The position numbers were made by a program, and so were the translations under genes. A DNA stretch of 64,000 bases from Comamonadaceae bacterium UBA4962 (GTDB lineage: Bacteria; Pseudomonadota; Gammaproteobacteria; Burkholderiales; Burkholderiaceae_C): contig DHAE01000007.1 in NCBI GenBank assembly GCA_002397315.1, positions 598,842 through 662,841 on the forward strand, in the 5' to 3' direction. Shown piece after piece: positions 61,270-64,000 of the stretch; the first letter of the stretch is position 1, and each line of letters begins with the position of its first letter. The notes under the pieces were generated by a model, which saw only the letters and a list, made by a program, of their open reading frames with translations, ran no database searches and had not been told where the DNA came from.

Positions 61270-63003
61270 ATGATCCGCCTCTCAGAAATCAAGCTGCCGC
61301 TCGCCGCCCTGCCGGCCGACGGCGCAGAGCACCCCGCGCCCGCGCTGCGTACCGCCGCAGCGCGCATCCTGGACCTCCCCCCCGACGCCATCGCCCGCCT
61401 GAGCGTTTTCAAGCGCAGTTTCGACGCGCGCAAGCCCGAGCTGCTGGCCGTCTACATCGTGGACGTCGTCCTGGCGGACTCCGGCCAGGAAGCCGCGTTG
61501 CTCGCGCGCCATGCGGGCCGCCCGCACGTCCAGCCCACGCCCGACATGGCCTGGAAGCCGGTGGGCCATGCCCCGGCCGGCGGCCTGCCCGAGCGCCCGG
61601 TGGTGGTGGGCTTCGGCCCTTGCGGCATCTTCGCCGCGCTGGTGCTGGCGCAGATGGGGCTGCGTCCCATCGTGCTGGAGCGGGGCCGGGCCGTGCGCGA
61701 GCGCACGCAGGACACCTGGGGCCTGTGGCGCCGCCGCGAACTGCAGCCCGAATCCAACGTGCAGTTCGGCGAGGGCGGCGCAGGCACGTTCAGCGACGGC
61801 AAGCTCTACAGCCAGATCAAGGACCCGCGCCACCTCGGCCGCAAGGTGATGGAGGAGTTCGTGCAGGCGGGCGCGCCGGCCGAGATCCTCTATGCGGCAC
61901 ACCCGCACATCGGCACCTTCAAGCTGGTGAAGGTGGTCGAGACGCTGCGCGAGCAGATCATCGCGATGGGCGGCGAGGTGCGCTTCCAGCAGCGCGTGAC
62001 CGACATCGCGGTGGACACCGACGCGGCCGGCCGCAGGCACCTGCGCGGCCTGCGCGTGCTCGACCAGGCCACGGGCCAGACCCACGAACTGCAAGCGTCG
62101 CACGTCGTCATGGCCCTGGGCCACAGCTCGCGCGACACCTTTGCGATGCTCTACGGGCGCGGCGTGCACATGGAGGCCAAGCCGTTCTCGGTGGGCTTCC
62201 GCATCGAGCATCCGCAGGGGCTGATCGACCGCGCGCGCTGGGGCCGGCACGCCGGCCATCCGCTGCTGGGCGCGGCCGACTACAAGCTCGTGCACCATGC
62301 GGCGAACGGCCGCGCGGTGTACAGCTTCTGCATGTGCCCCGGCGGCACGGTGGTGGCCGCCACCAGCGAACCCGGCCGCGTGGTGACCAACGGCATGAGC
62401 CAGTACTCGCGCAACGAGCGCAATGCCAACGCCGGCATGGTGGTGGGCATCGATCCGGCCGACTACCCGACGGACCCGGCCGCCTTCGAAGCAGCGCTGG
62501 GCGCCACCCACGGCGTCGAGGCCCTGCCCGCGGGCCAGGCCCATCCGCTCGCAGGCATCGTGCTGCAGCGGCAGCTGGAATCCGGCGCCTTCGCGCTCGG
62601 GGGCGGCAACTACAACGCGCCCGGCCAACTGGTGGGCGATTTCATCGCGGGCAAGGTGTCGCGCGAGTTCGGCGAGGTCGAGCCTTCGTACCGGCCGGGC
62701 GTCACCTTGACCGACCTGCACGCCGCCCTGCCGGACTATGCGATCGCCGCGCTGCGCGAGGCGTTGCCGGCCTTCGGCCGCAAGATCCAGGGTTTCGACC
62801 GCCACGACGCCGTGCTGACGGGCGTGGAAACGCGCACCTCGTCGCCGCTCAAGATCGGCCGCGGCGAGGACTTCCAGAGCCTGAACACCGCCGGCCTCTA
62901 TCCCGCCGGCGAAGGTGCGAGCTACGCGGGCGGCATCCTGTCGGCCGGCGTGGACGGCATCAAGGTGGGCGAGGCCGTAGCCAGGGACCTGCTTACCCCC
63001 TGA
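61270..63003 (+). CDS. FAD-dependent oxidoreductase (COG2509-type)
   Basis: A 577-residue flavoprotein of the uncharacterised COG2509 group. A short N-terminal region is followed by a dinucleotide-binding Rossmann motif VVVGFGPCGIFAALVLAQ (about 113-130) and ERGRAV, then QFGEGGAGTFSDGKL, SHVVMALGHSSRDTF, EAKPFSVGFRIEHPQ, CMCPGGTVVAA, and a C-terminal GAGASYAGGILSAGVDGIK-like flavin loop (here EGASYAGG). Its physiological reaction is unknown. It stands alone behind a candidate promoter and converges on the lipoprotein gene. Confidence 0.88.
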   Translation: MIRLSEIKLPLAALPADGAEHPAPALRTAAARILDLPPDAIARLSVFKRSFDARKPELLAVYIVDVVLADSGQEAALLARHAGRPHVQPTPDMAWKPVGHAPAGGLPERPVVVGFGPCGIFAALVLAQMGLRPIVLERGRAVRERTQDTWGLWRRRELQPESNVQFGEGGAGTFSDGKLYSQIKDPRHLGRKVMEEFVQAGAPAEILYAAHPHIGTFKLVKVVETLREQIIAMGGEVRFQQRVTDIAVDTDAAGRRHLRGLRVLDQATGQTHELQASHVVMALGHSSRDTFAMLYGRGVHMEAKPFSVGFRIEHPQGLIDRARWGRHAGHPLLGAADYKLVHHAANGRAVYSFCMCPGGTVVAATSEPGRVVTNGMSQYSRNERNANAGMVVGIDPADYPTDPAAFEAALGATHGVEALPAGQAHPLAGIVLQRQLESGAFALGGGNYNAPGQLVGDFIAGKVSREFGEVEPSYRPGVTLTDLHAALPDYAIAALREALPAFGRKIQGFDRHDAVLTGVETRTSSPLKIGRGEDFQSLNTAGLYPAGEGASYAGGILSAGVDGIKVGEAVARDLLTP

Positions 63004-63020
63004 GCCGCCCGCGGCGTGGA

Positions 63021-63398
63021 TCAGCGCATCGCCCAGTGCCCCGGCCGCATGTGCCAGCCGCCCGGGCCCGGCTCCCAGCGGTGGGGCACCCACACCCATC
63101 CCGCGCGCGGCGGCGCGGCCCAGTGGCCGGGGCGCCAGACGTAGCGGCCGCCGCCCCATTCCCAGAAGCCGCCCACCCAGACGTGCACCGGCGAGGGGGC
63201 GACGGTCACGGTCTCCACGTACGGTGCCGGCGGCGCGGTGGGAGCGACCACCACGGCCGCCTGCTGCTCGACCACGACCTGCCGTGGCGGCGCCACGACA
63301 CAGCCGGACAGGGCGGCGGCCGCGAGGATCGCCAGGGCGGCTGCGGCGCGGATGCGGCCGGGTGCACGGCCAGGGGATGCGGGAAGAGTGAAGGGCAT
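63021..63398 (-). CDS. WxxGxW-repeat lipoprotein of unknown function
   Basis: A 125-residue protein with a lipoprotein signal peptide (lipobox LSGC, about residues 30-33). The mature part is Val/Pro-rich and then holds Trp/Gly repeats (HVWVGGFWEWGGGRYVWRPGHW; GWVWVPHRWEPGPGGWHMRPGHW), a pattern common in small betaproteobacterial surface lipoproteins. Basic residues precede the hydrophobic core. The start MPFTLPASP was chosen among two ATGs; the first adds 12 residues. It is convergent with the oxidoreductase gene. Function unknown. Confidence 0.8.
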   Translation of the reverse strand: MPFTLPASPGRAPGRIRAAAALAILAAAALSGCVVAPPRQVVVEQQAAVVVAPTAPPAPYVETVTVAPSPVHVWVGGFWEWGGGRYVWRPGHWAAPPRAGWVWVPHRWEPGPGGWHMRPGHWAMR

Positions 63399-63517
63399 CG
63401 TCGGGCTCCATCGGGAAGGAAAACGCATGCCCATTGAACGCGGCCGTATCCCTGCCGCCGACGACCGCCGTGTAAAGAAAAGGAAAGAGGGACGAAGCCC
63501 GCCCGCCAGGCGGACTC

Positions 63518-64000
63518 TCAGCGCGGCAGGGCCGGAGCCTGGCCGGGCGCGCCCTCCGGCAGCCGGAAGGCGGCCACCAGGTCGGCCAGTTGCTGCGCCT
63601 GCATGCGCAGGCCCTGGGCCGCGGCGGACGACTCCTCCACCAGCGCGGCGTTCTGCTGCGTCATCTGGTCGAGCTGGCTCACGGCCTCGCCCACTTGCCC
63701 GAGGCCGGTGCTCTGCTCGCGCGCGGCGGTGCTGATCTCGCCGACGATCGTCGCCACCTGCTCCACCGAGCCCACGATCTCGCCCATGGTGCTGCCCGCG
63801 GCATGCACCTGCTGCGTGCCCTCGCCCACCTGGCGCACGCTGTCGCTAATGAGGGTGCCGATTTCGCGGGCCGCCGTGGCCGAGCGCTGCGCGAGGCTGC
63901 GCACTTCCGACGCCACCACCGCGAAACCGCGCCCCTGCTCACCCGCGCGGGCGGCTTCCACCGCGGCATTGAGCGCGAGGATGTTGGTCTGGAAGGCGAT
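63518..64000 (-). CDS. methyl-accepting chemotaxis protein, N-terminal part outside window
   Basis: Only the C-terminal 160 or so residues are inside the window. The frame stays open to the right edge. The signalling tip FQTNILALNAAVEAARAGEQGRGFAVVASEVRSLAQRS is complete, followed by the descending helix (SVEQVATIVGEISTAAREQS; VSQLDQMTQQNAALVEESSAAAQ) and a short tail. Sensor and membrane parts are not visible. It is the third chemoreceptor gene in the window and shares the highly similar tip with the other two. Confidence 0.93.
   Translation of the reverse strand: MAFQTNILALNAAVEAARAGEQGRGFAVVASEVRSLAQRSATAAREIGTLISDSVRQVGEGTQQVHAAGSTMGEIVGSVEQVATIVGEISTAAREQSTGLGQVGEAVSQLDQMTQQNAALVEESSAAAQGLRMQAQQLADLVAAFRLPEGAPGQAPALPR

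Overview
The window reads as a chromosomal segment of a high-GC betaproteobacterium, most likely family Comamonadaceae and Acidovorax-like. The grounds are protein style, the smc-zipA-ligA order, the ybhP-clsB-ybhN trio and the very high GC of most genes. The species is inference. The window cuts argA at the left edge and a chemoreceptor gene at the right edge.

Layout. 1-9.4 kb: end of argA; a class A beta-lactamase divergent from an AmpR-like LysR regulator; a fused tRNA hydroxylase (TrhO) plus glutathione S-transferase; dsbB; and a sulfate/thiosulfate ABC importer (sbp-cysT-cysW-cysA). 9.4-19.1 kb: a small hydrolase, an unknown membrane protein, LysR/azoR, an FMN reductase, serine acetyltransferase, and the methionine importer metN-metI-metQ with a chemoreceptor gene placed between metI and metQ. 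19.3-31.7 kb: a hybrid histidine kinase, an MFS pump with a divergent LysR, then an efflux locus closely resembling Acinetobacter adeRS/adeAB, in which an MFS gene follows the RND pump.

31.8-43 kb is the accessory island. It begins right after a tRNA-Gly(CCC). Read on the minus strand it holds vgrG, an EagR-type chaperone, a 1652-residue PAAR-Rhs protein with a GIY-YIG-like C-terminal toxin, and then six small AT-rich genes. Two of these are Imm26-like and flank one Imm51-like gene; they are followed by an unrecognised gene and two small VOC-fold genes. This looks like a type VI secretion cargo locus with an immunity array. No T6SS structural genes are in the window.

43-64 kb returns to core genes: ligA, zipA, smc, a YnfA-like protein, a cupredoxin-like protein translationally coupled to a GGNEF/EAL c-di-GMP protein, a chemoreceptor, a Crp-family regulator, cysK, an unusual multi-hairpin intergenic element, the ybhP-clsB-ybhN operon, a COG2509-type flavoprotein, a WxxGxW-repeat lipoprotein and a third (partial) chemoreceptor.

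Themes: sulfur and cysteine metabolism (sulfate import, CysE, CysK, methionine import), drug efflux and resistance, and contact-dependent competition. All calls come from reading the sequence and from recalled family knowledge; no database search was run.
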